Positions 40,655-48,717 of a DNA stretch of 64,000 nucleotides are shown piece by piece. The first letter of the stretch is position 1, and each line of letters opens with the position of its first letter. The notes beneath the pieces were generated by a model. It saw only the letters and a list, made by a program, of their open reading frames with translations. It had not been told where the DNA came from and did no database searches. The translations under genes and the position numbers were made by a program. Location: NCBI RefSeq assembly GCF_026241095.1, contig NZ_JAPFGB010000001.1:1-64000 (forward strand), written 5' to 3'. The stretch is from Saccharopolyspora sp. NFXS83 (GTDB lineage Bacteria; Actinomycetota; Actinomycetes; Mycobacteriales; Pseudonocardiaceae).

Positions 40655-40674
40655 GGAGCGGAACATTCCGCTCC
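40655..40674. promoter_or_regulatory. Probable TetR operator between the MFS and tetR-type genes
   Basis: GGAGCGGAA-CA-TTCCGCTCC has perfect 9-bp arms with a 2-bp centre, and a separate half-site TTCCGCTC occurs at 40630-40637. It lies 16 bp before the regulator start and 53 bp from the MFS start, so one dimeric regulator could block both promoters. Confidence 0.85.
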
Positions 40675-40690
40675 GGCGTACGCTGTGTCC

Positions 40691-41320
40691 ATGACCACAG
40701 CCCAGCGATCAACCGGCTACGCCGAACGGGTCATCGCAGCCGCCCGCGAGGTGTTCACCGAGCAGGGCTTCGGCGCGCCGATCTCCGAGGTCGCGCAGCG
40801 CGCCGGTGTGGGCGTGGCCAGCATCTACCGCCGCTGGCCGAGCAAGACCGAACTGGCCGAGCAGGTGCGGATCAGCTGCCTGCGCCGGATCGTCGCGGAG
40901 GCCCGCTCGGCCGCCGCCGAGGAATCCGATCCGTGGCGGGCGTTCACCCGGTTCCTGTTCCGGTGCTTGGCCGAGGGCAGCGGCGTCGGCACGGTCCTGC
41001 CGCCGGACGAGCCCGGCCGGTCGCACTCCGCGGAGTACACCGAGATCCGCCGGGAGATGACCGACTCCGTCGAGGCGCTGGTGCGTGCGGCGCACGAGGC
41101 CGGCGAGCTGCGCGCCGACTTCGCCGCCGCCGACGTGGTGCTGCTGTTCAAGCACCTCAACCCGGCGTTGCCGATCGCGGAGCCGAGGCGCGCGGACCTG
41201 CGCGCCCGCTACCTGGCGCTGGTCGTCGAAGGCCTGCGCGCCGGGGACCGCGCCGAGCTGCCCGGCGCGGCGCCGGACTGGGCCGAGGTGCACGCGATGC
41301 GGCGGCCCGAAACCGCCTGA
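40691..41320 (+). CDS. TetR-family regulator of the divergent MFS gene
   Basis: A 209-residue repressor. The helix-turn-helix domain spans about 10-58 (AERVIAAAREVFTEQGFG, PISEVAQRAGVGVASIYRRWPSK), and a helical ligand-binding domain with TDSVEALVRAAHEAGEL follows. The ATG at 40691 is 16 bp after the palindromic operator. Divergent orientation, a shared short promoter region and the near-perfect operator make autoregulation and control of the exporter likely. The next gene, on the same strand, is a broken permease. Confidence 0.92.
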   Translation: MTTAQRSTGYAERVIAAAREVFTEQGFGAPISEVAQRAGVGVASIYRRWPSKTELAEQVRISCLRRIVAEARSAAAEESDPWRAFTRFLFRCLAEGSGVGTVLPPDEPGRSHSAEYTEIRREMTDSVEALVRAAHEAGELRADFAAADVVLLFKHLNPALPIAEPRRADLRARYLALVVEGLRAGDRAELPGAAPDWAEVHAMRRPETA

Positions 41321-41329
41321 GGTCCCCGC

Positions 41330-42092
41330 ATGATCTGGCTGAACTGGCGCCGGCGCCGCGTCGCCGTGCTGGGCTCGCCGTGCTCTTCCTCGGCCTGGCC
41401 GGGATGTACGCGGTGGCCGCCGGACCTGAGGTCGTCTACGCGCCGGCGAGCGGATTTCCCCGGCAGCTCAAGTTCTTCGAGGACCTCAACAACCTGTTCT
41501 CGCCGCTGCCCGCGCTGATCGGCGCGTTCGTCGGAGCTCCGCTGGTGGCGCGGGAACTGGAGCAGCGCACGGTGCGCTACGCCTGGACGCAGGGCGTGGA
41601 CCGGGATCGCTGGCTGGCGGCCAAGGTCGCGTACCTGGGGTCGTGATCTCGGTGCTCGCCACGGTGTTCGCGGTGGTGCACATGCGGTGGTTCGCCCCGC
41701 TGGCCGCGGAGGGCGGCTGGTTCACGACCTTCACCCAGGGCGTGCCGGTGTTCCCGGCGAACTGCCTGTGCGGCTTCGCGATCGGCGTGGCGTTCGGCGC
41801 GGTGCTGCGGCGGACCGTGCCCGCGATGGCGGCGACGCTGGTCGGCTCGGTGGTGTGGTCGCTGGTCGTGTGGATCGGGTTGCGACCGCACTACCTGAGC
41901 CCGGTGATCTCGCGGCCGACCGAGGCGGTGCGCGACTCGTTCATCGTCGGACATCCGGGGATCGACCTCGTGAGCTGCCACCCCGCCGAGCGGTTCTGGC
42001 TCTTCCAGGGCATCGAGGCCGGTCTGCTGGTCGCGACCGCGCTCGCGCTGTTCGCGTTCACCGGTTGGTGGCTCCGGCGGATTTCTGTCTGA
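41330..42092 (+). pseudogene. Disrupted ABC-type membrane permease gene
   Basis: Three consecutive reading frames each hold part of one membrane protein. 41330-41375 codes MIWLNWRRRRVAVLG. The next frame continues LAVLFLGLAGMYAVAAGPEVVYAP and ALIGAFVGAPLVARELEQRTVRYAWTQGVDRDRW, which I show as GAPLVARELEQ and RYAWTQGVDRDRW, up to a stop at 41646. The third frame, from about 41643, continues VISVLATVFAVVH to 42092. The VAREL-E-x-RTVRYAWTQ signature is that of actinobacterial transporter permeases whose ATPase is usually adjacent; none is present here. Two frame breaks plus a probable small deletion make a functional product unlikely. Confidence 0.75.
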
Positions 42093-42439
42093 CGTTCACC
42101 CGATCGGCCGCTACAGAGACAGGATCAGCCGGTCGATAAGAGAAGGAGACAAGGACGGGAACGGTTCGCCGCTCCCGTCCTTCTTCGTTTCCGGCCCTCG
42201 TCGCCGCGCCGCGTTCGAACCGGTTCGCGGCGGGCCGCGAGCCCCTTCCGCCGCCGCTCCCGTTCACCCCGGCCGCTGCGCGAAACGGGTTCGCGGAACG
42301 GGCCCGCGAGGCCCGCTCGTATCCGGAGCGGCACCCTCCCGGAGCATCCGTGCTGCGCACCTCGCACGGATGGCGCAATTCGCGGCGGGAGACCCCGGCG
42401 ATCTTCGCGGGAGATGACGACGGGACTACCCTGCGCGGT
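42093..42439 (+). other. 347-bp gap with one terminator
   Basis: A hairpin AAGGACGGGA (42151-42160)/TCCCGTCCTT (42173-42182), followed by CTTCGTTT, ends transcription from the left. The remainder is GC-rich without a gene or a clear operator that I can support. Possible in-frame extension of the next gene up to 42350 lacks a ribosome site. Confidence 0.7.
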
Positions 42440-43228
42440 GTGGGTATCCCTGCCTGGGTCTGGTTCCTCGTCGCCGTCCTCGCGATCGCTGCGGGCGTCG
42501 CGCTGCTGATCGCCGACCGCACACGACGCGCCCCGAACAACCGGGAGCGACGCCGCTGGGCGGCGCTGCGCGGTTGGCAGTTCGCCGAAATCGATCAAGT
42601 GCTGCCGACGCGCTGGGAACGCGGCGCGCTCGCGCAGCACAGCGGCAGCACCGCCACCGACGTCGTCGCGGGCTCCACGTTCACCGCCGACGGCCGCCGC
42701 CAGGTCTACGTGCTCGACCTCACCGTGAACAACAAGGTCGCCACCGTGCTCGCCGGCGTGCGCTGCCGCCGCAGCATCAGCACCACCCTCGAACTCTGGC
42801 AGCCGGACGTGCCGGTGCCGCAGGACTCCGGGCTGGACCTGCTCGGTCCCGTCGGCTCCCGGTACGCCTTCGTCACCGAGGTCGCCGCCGCTCGTCCGCT
42901 GGTCACGCCGTCGCTGGTGGAGGCGGCCGAAGAGGTCGGGCCCGACGTCACCGTGGTGTGGCTGGAGCAGGACTGGGTGCTGGCCGCCATCGAACCCGAC
43001 GGCGCCGACCCGGCCCGCCTGGAACGCCTGCTGCGCTCGCTGGGCGAGCTCGCCGACATCATCGACCCGTTCGAAACCGACCCGAACGAGTCCCTGGACG
43101 AGCCGGAGCCCGCCGCGGACGCCGAACCCACCCGGCAGCTCAAGGGAGCGACCGGGGCGACGTCCCCGGCGGACACCAACGAGACGATCCGCGTCGAGCG
43201 GGCCGAGCACTCCGAGAACCAGTCCTGA
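42440..43228 (+). CDS. Membrane-anchored hypothetical protein (262 aa)
   Basis: An N-terminal membrane segment ([21 protein letters not shown]) is followed by a basic stretch and a soluble cytosolic domain of about 180 residues with alternating beta strands ([53 protein letters not shown], all in separate strands). An acidic, Pro-rich disordered tail ends the protein. I do not recognise the family. A similar anchored protein lies between pyrE and clpB in M. tuberculosis, from memory, so the context is conserved. The start is GTG at 42440. The SDR gene follows after 35 bp. Confidence 0.72.
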   Translation: MGIPAWVWFLVAVLAIAAGVALLIADRTRRAPNNRERRRWAALRGWQFAEIDQVLPTRWERGALAQHSGSTATDVVAGSTFTADGRRQVYVLDLTVNNKVATVLAGVRCRRSISTTLELWQPDVPVPQDSGLDLLGPVGSRYAFVTEVAAARPLVTPSLVEAAEEVGPDVTVVWLEQDWVLAAIEPDGADPARLERLLRSLGELADIIDPFETDPNESLDEPEPAADAEPTRQLKGATGATSPADTNETIRVERAEHSENQS

Positions 43229-43263
43229 CGGAAGCCGGTCGGCAAGGCGATACGGTGCGAGCC

Positions 43264-44037
43264 ATGCCTACCGCACTCGTCACCGGCCCCACCGCCGGAA
43301 TCGGCAACGCCTTCGCCCGCAGGCTCGCCGCCGAGGGACACGACCTGGTGCTCGTCGCCCGCGACGGCACGAGGTTGGAGGCGCTGGCCGAGGCGCTGCG
43401 CGCCCGCCACGGCGTCACCGTCGAGGTGCTCGTGGCGGACCTCGCCGACGAAGCGCAGCTCGCGGAGGTGGAGCGGCGCGTCGCCGACGAGCGGCGGCCG
43501 GTGGACCTGCTGGTCAACAACGCGGGTTTCGGCACCTCCGGGGCGTTCTGGGACACCGACCGGGCCACGCTGGGCAAGCAGCTCGACCTGAACGTGGCCG
43601 CCGTGCTGCGGCTGACGCACGCGGTGGTGCCGGGGATGCGGGCGCGCGGCGGCGGCGACGTCATCAACGTGTCCAGCGTCGCCGGTTTCTTCTCGGTGGC
43701 CGGTTCGAGCTACGCCGCCACCAAGTCCTGGGTGACGACGTTCTCCGAAGGCCTGGCCGCGGCGCTGACCGGCAGCGGGGTGCGCGTCATGGCCTTGTGT
43801 CCCGGCTTCACCCGCACCGAGTTCCACGAGCGCGCCGGGTTGTCCATGGGCCGCCTCCCGAAGGCGTTCTGGCTGCGAGCCGACGACGTCGTCCACGAGG
43901 GCCTCTCCGACCTGCGCCGAGGCCGCTCGGTCTCGATCCCGAGCCCGCAGTACAAGGCGCTGGTCACCGTGGGCCGCCTCATCCCCCACCGCCTCCAGCG
44001 AGCAGTGGTCACCCGTGCGGTCCCCGGCCGAACCTGA
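43264..44037 (+). CDS. Short-chain dehydrogenase/reductase
   Basis: Classical SDR of 257 residues: cofactor motif TGPTAGIG at 7-14, [14 protein letters not shown], catalytic Ser in NVSSVAGF, and the YxxxK pair in SYAATKSW. The specificity region ends [14 protein letters not shown]. Arg in [11 protein letters not shown] after strand 2 favours NADPH. The C-terminal 45 residues are basic and hydrophobic ([19 protein letters not shown]), like the membrane-associated acyl-ketoreductase branch. The substrate is unknown. The ATG at 43264 is used. It is 35 bp after the preceding hypothetical gene and is followed by a dispersed repeat before pyrE. Confidence 0.9.
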   Translation: MPTALVTGPTAGIGNAFARRLAAEGHDLVLVARDGTRLEALAEALRARHGVTVEVLVADLADEAQLAEVERRVADERRPVDLLVNNAGFGTSGAFWDTDRATLGKQLDLNVAAVLRLTHAVVPGMRARGGGDVINVSSVAGFFSVAGSSYAATKSWVTTFSEGLAAALTGSGVRVMALCPGFTRTEFHERAGLSMGRLPKAFWLRADDVVHEGLSDLRRGRSVSIPSPQYKALVTVGRLIPHRLQRAVVTRAVPGRT

Positions 44038-44044
44038 GCCACCG

Positions 44045-44288
44045 CGGAAGCAGCCGGCCGAGCCCATGCCTCGCGGCGAAGCCGTGCCTTGGGCGGCGAA
44101 GCCCGCCTGCTTTGCGGCCGAAGGCCGTGCTCGTATGCGCGCCAGCGCACAGCCCACGTCGAGAACTCGACCACCCGCGGGTTCTCAGCTGTCTTCTCGC
44201 GAGGACGGCTTTTTCCCTCGTGGCGGAGCCACTCGGGAAAAAGATCCCGCAGCGAGAAGACGGCTGAGGTTCCGCCACCCGACCACCC
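44045..44288 (+). repeat. Dispersed hairpin repeat, complete reference copy with tail
   Basis: The tail of short GC repeats runs from about 44045 to 44140 (CGGCGAAGCCGTGCC, GGCGGCGAAGCCCGCCTGC). The main hairpin pairs CTCAGCTGTCTTCTCGC (44184-44200) with GCGAGAAGACGGCTGAG (44252-44268). Inside it, CTTTTTCCC (44209-44217) pairs with GGGAAAAAG (44235-44243), and the apex is TGGC-GGA-GCCA (44221-44231). GACCACCC appears on both sides (44169-44176, 44281-44288) and could be a target duplication. It sits between the SDR gene and pyrE. Confidence 0.88.
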
Positions 44289-44326
44289 CAGCAGAACGAG
44301 CCCAGCCCCCCAGTAGGATCAAAACC

Positions 44327-44869
44327 GTGATTGACCAGCAGCGACGTGTTGAACTTGCCCGGCTAGTCACCGAACTCGCCGTGGTGCACGGCAAGGTGAC
44401 GTTGTCCTCCGGCAAGGAGGCGGACTACTACGTCGACTTGCGTCGGGCGACGTTGCACCACGCCGCGGCGCCGCTCATCGGCGGCCTGCTGCGGGAGCTG
44501 ACCGCGGACTGGGAGCACCACGCCGTCGGCGGCCTCACCTTGGGCGCGGACCCGGTCGCGACCGCGATGATGCACGCGCCCGGCCGCCCGCTGGATTGCT
44601 TCGTGGTCCGCAAGAACGCGAAGGCCCACGGCATGCAGCGCCGCATCGAAGGCCCCGGTGTCGCGGGCCGCAAGGTGCTCGCCGTGGAGGACACCTCCAC
44701 CACCGGTGGCAGCGTGCTCACGGCGGTGGAGGCGCTGCGCGAGGAGAACGCCGAGGTCGTCGGCGTGGTGACGGTGGTCGACCGGGGCACCGGTGCGAAG
44801 GAGGCCATCGAGGCCGCCGGGTTGAGCTACCGTTCGCTGCTGAACCTGGCCGATCTCGGCTTGAGCTGA
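44327..44869 (+). CDS. pyrE: Orotate phosphoribosyltransferase
   Basis: Transfers the phosphoribosyl group of PRPP to orotate, giving OMP in pyrimidine synthesis. It has 180 residues, the normal length. The N-terminal hood has VTLSSGKEADYYVDLRRATL, the flexible-loop region has RKNAKAHGMQRRIEG with the key Lys, and the PRPP motif is VLAVEDTSTTGGS near 124-136. The start is GTG at 44327. It is the first of three closely spaced genes (pyrE, a hypothetical, a SpoU methyltransferase) in the order also seen, from memory, in mycobacteria. Confidence 0.97.
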   Translation: MIDQQRRVELARLVTELAVVHGKVTLSSGKEADYYVDLRRATLHHAAAPLIGGLLRELTADWEHHAVGGLTLGADPVATAMMHAPGRPLDCFVVRKNAKAHGMQRRIEGPGVAGRKVLAVEDTSTTGGSVLTAVEALREENAEVVGVVTVVDRGTGAKEAIEAAGLSYRSLLNLADLGLS

Positions 44870-44894
44870 CCCCGTTGGAGAACGGTCGTACCTC

Positions 44895-45554
44895 GTGGAA
44901 GCAATCGTCCCGCTCGCCTTCGTCCTGATCGTCCTGGTCCTGGTGGGCGGGGTGCTGCTCGCCGTGCTCGGCCGCAAGCGCTCCGCCGGGAACTTCCAGC
45001 GGCTGCTGCGGTCCGGGCCGGGCTGGCGGCAGGTGCCGGGCAACGAGCTGTGGCGGCAGGTGCGGGTGCTGCGGGAGTTCGCGAGTTCCCGCGGCCTGCA
45101 CGACTACTTCCACTTGGCGGGACAGCACCGCGGCCGGTCGTTCGAGGCCGTGCAGTACCGGCGTCCACCGGGGCTCGGGCAGCGGGTGTTCACCTTCGGG
45201 TTCGCCGTGGTGCTGCCGCGCCCGGTGCCCGGACCTGAGCTCCGGCTGGCGCGTTCAGGCGTGTTCGGCGCGCTCGGCCAGGACTTGCGGGTCGCTTCGG
45301 GCGACCCGGAGTTCGACCGCGCGTACCTGCTGACCTCGCCGGACGCGGAGTTCGCGCGCCGCGCGGTCCCGCCGGGCCTGGCGCGCGCCCTGCTCACCGA
45401 TGAACGCATGAAGGACGTCGTGCTGGAGTTCGCGCCGGATCACGTCGTCGCGTTCCGGGGCGGCTCGGCGAAGCCGGAGACGGTGCTGCCGGTGCTCGAC
45501 CTGCTGGTCGACGTGCACGGCGGCGTTCCGTGGGGGGAGCTGTCCGGGCGATGA
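44895..45554 (+). CDS. Membrane-anchored hypothetical protein between pyrE and the SpoU gene
   Basis: A 219-residue protein. Residues 4-26 form a membrane anchor (VPLAFVLIVLVLVGGVLL). The soluble remainder is basic in the first part (RKRSAGNFQRLLRSGPGWRQ, in two blocks) and contains beta-strand-rich VFTFGFAVVLPRPVPGPEL and VVLEFAPDHVVAFRGG. No catalytic motif is seen. Two similar one-helix proteins, this one and 42440-43228, flank pyrE and may be distant relatives. The start is GTG at 44895 and the stop overlaps the next start (ATGA). Confidence 0.75.
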   Translation: MEAIVPLAFVLIVLVLVGGVLLAVLGRKRSAGNFQRLLRSGPGWRQVPGNELWRQVRVLREFASSRGLHDYFHLAGQHRGRSFEAVQYRRPPGLGQRVFTFGFAVVLPRPVPGPELRLARSGVFGALGQDLRVASGDPEFDRAYLLTSPDAEFARRAVPPGLARALLTDERMKDVVLEFAPDHVVAFRGGSAKPETVLPVLDLLVDVHGGVPWGELSGR

Positions 45555-46204
45555 ACCAGGAGACGGACGTGCCCGGTCCCACCGAGTGGGGGACCGGCGT
45601 CGGCGTGGGGCCCTGGGAGGGGCCGTGGCCGGACGACGAGCGCTACGACCCGGAGCTGCTGGCCGAGGGTGACCGGCGCAACGTCGTGGACCACTACCGG
45701 TACTGGCACCGGGACGCGGTGGTCGCCGACCTCGACACCCGGCGCCACGACTTCCACGTGGCCATCGAGAACTTCCAGCACGACCACAACATCGGGACGG
45801 TGGTGCGCACCGCGAACGCGTTCGCGGCCCGCGCCGTGCACATCGTGGGCCGCCGCCGCTGGAACCGGCGCGGCGCGATGGTCACCGACCGGTACCAGCA
45901 CGTGCACCACCACCCGGACCTGGGCTCGTTGCGCGAGTTCGCCGCCGAGCAAGGGCTGGCGATCGTCGCGGTGGACAACACGCCGGGCGCGACGCCCATC
46001 GAGCGCACCGCGCTGCCGGAGCGCTGCGTGCTGCTGTTCGGCCAAGAGGGGCCGGGGTTGCACTCGGACTCGCGGGACACCGCGGACGCGGTGGTGTCCA
46101 TCGCGCAGTTCGGGTCGACCCGTTCGATCAACGCGGGGGTGGCGGCGGGCATCGCCATGCACGCCTGGATCGCGCAGCACGCGGACCCGTCCCGCGCCTG
46201 GTGA
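45551..46204 (+). CDS. SpoU/TrmH-family RNA methyltransferase
   Basis: SAM-dependent 2'-O-ribose methyltransferase with the trefoil-knot SPOUT fold, 217 residues. Motif 1 is ENFQHDHNIGTVVRTANAF with the catalytic Asn and Arg (about 77-95). Motif 2 is LLFGQEGPGL, and motif 3 is SIAQFGSTRSINAGVAAGIAM with the family SLNVS position changed to SINAG. The N-terminal 60 residues are an acidic extension. The substrate (tRNA or rRNA) is unclear. The ATG at 45551 overlaps the previous stop, so translation is coupled with the pyrE operon. Confidence 0.92.
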   Translation: MNQETDVPGPTEWGTGVGVGPWEGPWPDDERYDPELLAEGDRRNVVDHYRYWHRDAVVADLDTRRHDFHVAIENFQHDHNIGTVVRTANAFAARAVHIVGRRRWNRRGAMVTDRYQHVHHHPDLGSLREFAAEQGLAIVAVDNTPGATPIERTALPERCVLLFGQEGPGLHSDSRDTADAVVSIAQFGSTRSINAGVAAGIAMHAWIAQHADPSRAW

Positions 46205-46215
46205 GGGCGTGAAAA

Positions 46216-46253
46216 AGCCCGGCCGGCGCGGGTCGTCCGCGTCCGGCCGGGCT
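46216..46253. terminator. Hairpin between the SpoU and DedA genes
   Basis: AGCCCGGCCGG (46216-46226) pairs with CCGGCCGGGCT (46243-46253), extended by an inner CGCGG/CCGCG stem. On the minus strand it is followed by a T-run (the AAAAA at 46212-46216), so it serves mainly the minus-strand DedA gene. Confidence 0.85.
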
Positions 46254-46267
46254 CAGGTGCCAGTGGT

Positions 46268-46951
46268 TCAGGCGGCGTCCTTCGCCTTGGTCCGGCGTCC
46301 TCGCACGTACTCGATGATGATCGGGAGGATCGAGATGAAGACGATCAGGATCGCCATCGCCTCGAGGTTCTCCTTGATGATCGGGATGGTGCCGAGGAAG
46401 TAGCCCAGCACCGTCATGCCCGCGGCCCAGGCCACGGCGCCGATGGCGGAGTAGGTGAAGAACTTCCGCTGGTCCATCTGCCCGATGCCGGCGACGGCGG
46501 TGATGAACGTGCGCACGATCGGCACGAACCGGGCGAGGATGATCGCGCGGGCGCCGTAGCGCTCGAAGAACTCGTGGGTCTTGTCGACGTGTTCGGTCTT
46601 GAACAGCTTCGAGTCGGGCTTGTTGAACAGGGCGGGCCCGACCTTCCGGCCGATCCAGTACCCGGTCACGTTGCCGACGAACGCGCACACGGACAGCAGC
46701 AGGCAGGTCAGCCAGATCGGCGTGGAGATCGCACCGGTCGCCACGAACAGACCCGTCACGAACAGCAGCGAGTCACCGGGCAGGAAGAACCCGATGAGCA
46801 GGCCGCACTCCGCGAAGATGATCAGGCAGACACCGATCAGCGCGAACGGGCCGAGCGAGCTGACGATGTTCTCCGGATCCAGCCAGGACGGCAGCAGGGC
46901 GAGCGTGGACGTGCCAGCGGCGTTGAGCATCGCGGGGAGTTCGGTCGTCAC
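46268..46951 (-). CDS. DedA family membrane protein
   Basis: A 227-residue inner-membrane protein of the DedA/SNARE-associated family, a class linked to lipid-carrier (undecaprenyl phosphate) flipping and membrane homeostasis. Landmarks are CLIIFAECGLLIGFFLPGDSLLF, the re-entrant GNVTGYWIGRKVG, and FERYGARAIILARFVPIVRTF with the conserved RFxPxxR. A basic tail (RGRRTKAKD) ends the protein. The GTG at 46951 (VTTELPA) is my choice; ATG 46930 and TTG 46960 are alternatives, and no ribosome site is decisive. A DedA gene is also near fba in M. tuberculosis, from memory. Confidence 0.93.
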   Translation of the reverse strand: MTTELPAMLNAAGTSTLALLPSWLDPENIVSSLGPFALIGVCLIIFAECGLLIGFFLPGDSLLFVTGLFVATGAISTPIWLTCLLLSVCAFVGNVTGYWIGRKVGPALFNKPDSKLFKTEHVDKTHEFFERYGARAIILARFVPIVRTFITAVAGIGQMDQRKFFTYSAIGAVAWAAGMTVLGYFLGTIPIIKENLEAMAILIVFISILPIIIEYVRGRRTKAKDAA

Positions 46952-47080
46952 GCTCGCCAACGGTACCGGTGCCCGTTGGGCGTGAACCGCCAGCCCGACC
47001 CCCGCCGCTCGGGGCGGGGCAAGTCGCCGCGCCGGACGAGTTCTGGTGACGTCCGACTCGTCGGGCGGTGCGACCGCGGA

Positions 47081-47302
47081 TCAAGCGAGGGTGAGCACTC
47101 CGGCGAGGCCGCCCGCGGCGATGCCGAGCAGCAGGGCGAACAGCAGCACCGGTCCGACCGGCAGCCCGCGCGGCGCGGGCTGCCGGGCAGGTGGTGGGGG
47201 CTGCGGCGAGGGCGGGGCGACGTTGCCGGGCTGCCCGCCGACGGCCTGCGCGCGCAGCGCGGCGGACAGCAGGTTCTCCGGGGTGTCCCGCGAACTCTCC
47301 AT
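47081..47302 (-). CDS. Small membrane protein with Pro-rich N-terminus (73 aa)
   Basis: The first 45 residues are polar and Pro/Ala-rich (NVAPPSPQPPPPARQPAPRG), and the last 25 are one transmembrane helix (VGPVLLFALLLGIAAGGLAGVLTLA). The protein therefore appears tail-anchored with a cytosolic N-terminus. The ATG at 47302 opens MESSRDTPENLLSAALRAQ, a likely amphipathic helix. The family is not known to me. It is probably real because the codon pattern and the helix are clean, and because it lies between two genes on the same strand. Confidence 0.62.
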   Translation of the reverse strand: MESSRDTPENLLSAALRAQAVGGQPGNVAPPSPQPPPPARQPAPRGLPVGPVLLFALLLGIAAGGLAGVLTLA

Positions 47303-47339
47303 GCCTGCCAGCGTAGGAGGTTGTTCTCTCGCTCGTCCG

Positions 47340-47515
47340 GCTCGGGTGGCCGGGTGGCGGAACCTCAGCGGATTCCTCGCTGCGGGATCAATTTTTCGAG
47401 TGGCTCCGCCACACGCAAAATTGCTGTCCTCGCGAGGAAACCACTGAGAACCCGCCGGTGGTCCGGCTGCGCGCGTGGTCGCTGCTCAGCGGCTTCGCCG
47501 CTGACACGACGACGA
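47340..47515 (-). repeat. Dispersed hairpin repeat, inverted copy before nagA
   Basis: The copy lies in the opposite orientation to the 44 kb copy. The main stem pairs CTCAGCGGATTCCTCGC (47364-47380) with GCGAGGAAACCACTGAG (47432-47448). The apex is GTGGCTCCGCCAC, which is the reverse complement of the conserved loop. GGGTGGCGGAACCTC (47352-47366) and GAGAACCCGC edges are shared with other copies. The flank CTGCTCAGCGGCTTCGCCGCTGAC lies at about 47480-47503. Confidence 0.85.
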
Positions 47516-47562
47516 TCACGCCCGGAACGGTGCGGGCTCTCGCCGGTCGCGGCGGTGCGGGC

Positions 47563-48717
47563 TCACCGGCTGGTCGAGTGCCAGGTCCCGGCCTTCATGA
47601 CGCGCCGCAGGTTCAGGTCGTCGTCGAGCAGCACGAGGTCCGCGGCCAAGCCCGGCCGCAGCGAGCCGACCCGGTCGGCGGCGCCGAGCAGCTCGGCGGG
47701 CCGGGTCGAGGCGGCGTGCACGGCCGCCGTCACCGGCAGCCCGCCGCCGTGGACGAGGTTGCGGAAGGCGGCGTCCATGGTGAGCGTGCTGCCCGCGAGC
47801 GAACCGTCGGCCAGCCGCGGTTCCCCGTCGACCACCGTCACCGGGAGCTTGCCCAGCTCGTAGGTCCCGTCCCCGGCGCCGGTGGCGCTGATCGCGTCGG
47901 TGATCAGCACGGTCCGGCCGGTGCCTGCGTGCCGCGCGGCGAAGCCCACCACGGCCGGGTGCAGGTGCACGAGGTCGCAGATCAGCTCCACCGTGATGCG
48001 CTCGTCGTCGAGCAGGGTGCCGACGGGGCCGGGCTCGCGGTGGTGCAGCGGGCGCATCCCGTTGAACAGGTGGGTGGCGACCGTCGCCCCGGCGTCGACC
48101 GCGGGCAGCACCTGCTCGCGGACGGCGTCGGTGTGCCCGATGGCGGCGATCACGCCCTGCTCGGCGAGGGTGCGCACGGCGGGGATCGCGCCGTCGAGCT
48201 CCGGCGCCAGCGTCACCATCCGGATCGAGCCCTTGCCCGCCTTGAGCAGGGTGCGCACCGCCTGCTCGTCGGGTTCCCGCAGCAGCGCCGGGTCGTGCGC
48301 GCCGCAGCGCGCCGCGGACAGGAAGGGGCCTTCCAGGTGGATGCCGTCGAGCAGGCCGTCGACGACCAGCTCGTGCAGCGCGCCGACCTGCTTGGCCAGG
48401 TCGGCCAGCGGGGCGGTGACGAGGCTGGCGAGCGTCGTGGTGGTGCCGTGCGAGCGGTGCGCGGCGAGTGCGGCGCGCGTCTGGTCGGCTTCGAGCCCGG
48501 TGAACGAGCCGCCGCCTCCGCCGTGGCAGTGGATGTCGACGAAACCGGGCACCAGCCAGCCGTCGCCGAGGTCGGTGGCCCCGGCGGGCGCGGGCCCGGT
48601 GCCGAGCTCGTCGATGACGGAGCCGGACAGCCGGATCCAGCCGTTCTCCAGCACGCCGTCCGGGGTGACGATGCGGCTCGCGGTGAGGGTGCGGGCCCCG
48701 GTGTCGTGCGCGTTCAC
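47563..48717 (-). CDS. nagA: N-acetylglucosamine-6-phosphate deacetylase
   Basis: Removes the acetyl group of GlcNAc-6-phosphate in aminosugar use and cell-wall recycling. It has 384 residues, family length. Metal site HxH is in GFVDIHCHGGGG, the Glu ligand in DGIHLEGPFLS, His residues in AAIGHTDA and THLFNGMRPLHHREPG, and the catalytic Asp in TVLITDAISATG. The start is GTG at 48717. A DasR-type operator 120 bp upstream indicates regulation by GlcN-6-phosphate through DasR, as in Streptomyces. No nagB lies in the window, so the next step is encoded elsewhere. Confidence 0.96.
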   Translation of the reverse strand: MNAHDTGARTLTASRIVTPDGVLENGWIRLSGSVIDELGTGPAPAGATDLGDGWLVPGFVDIHCHGGGGGSFTGLEADQTRAALAAHRSHGTTTTLASLVTAPLADLAKQVGALHELVVDGLLDGIHLEGPFLSAARCGAHDPALLREPDEQAVRTLLKAGKGSIRMVTLAPELDGAIPAVRTLAEQGVIAAIGHTDAVREQVLPAVDAGATVATHLFNGMRPLHHREPGPVGTLLDDERITVELICDLVHLHPAVVGFAARHAGTGRTVLITDAISATGAGDGTYELGKLPVTVVDGEPRLADGSLAGSTLTMDAAFRNLVHGGGLPVTAAVHAASTRPAELLGAADRVGSLRPGLAADLVLLDDDLNLRRVMKAGTWHSTSR

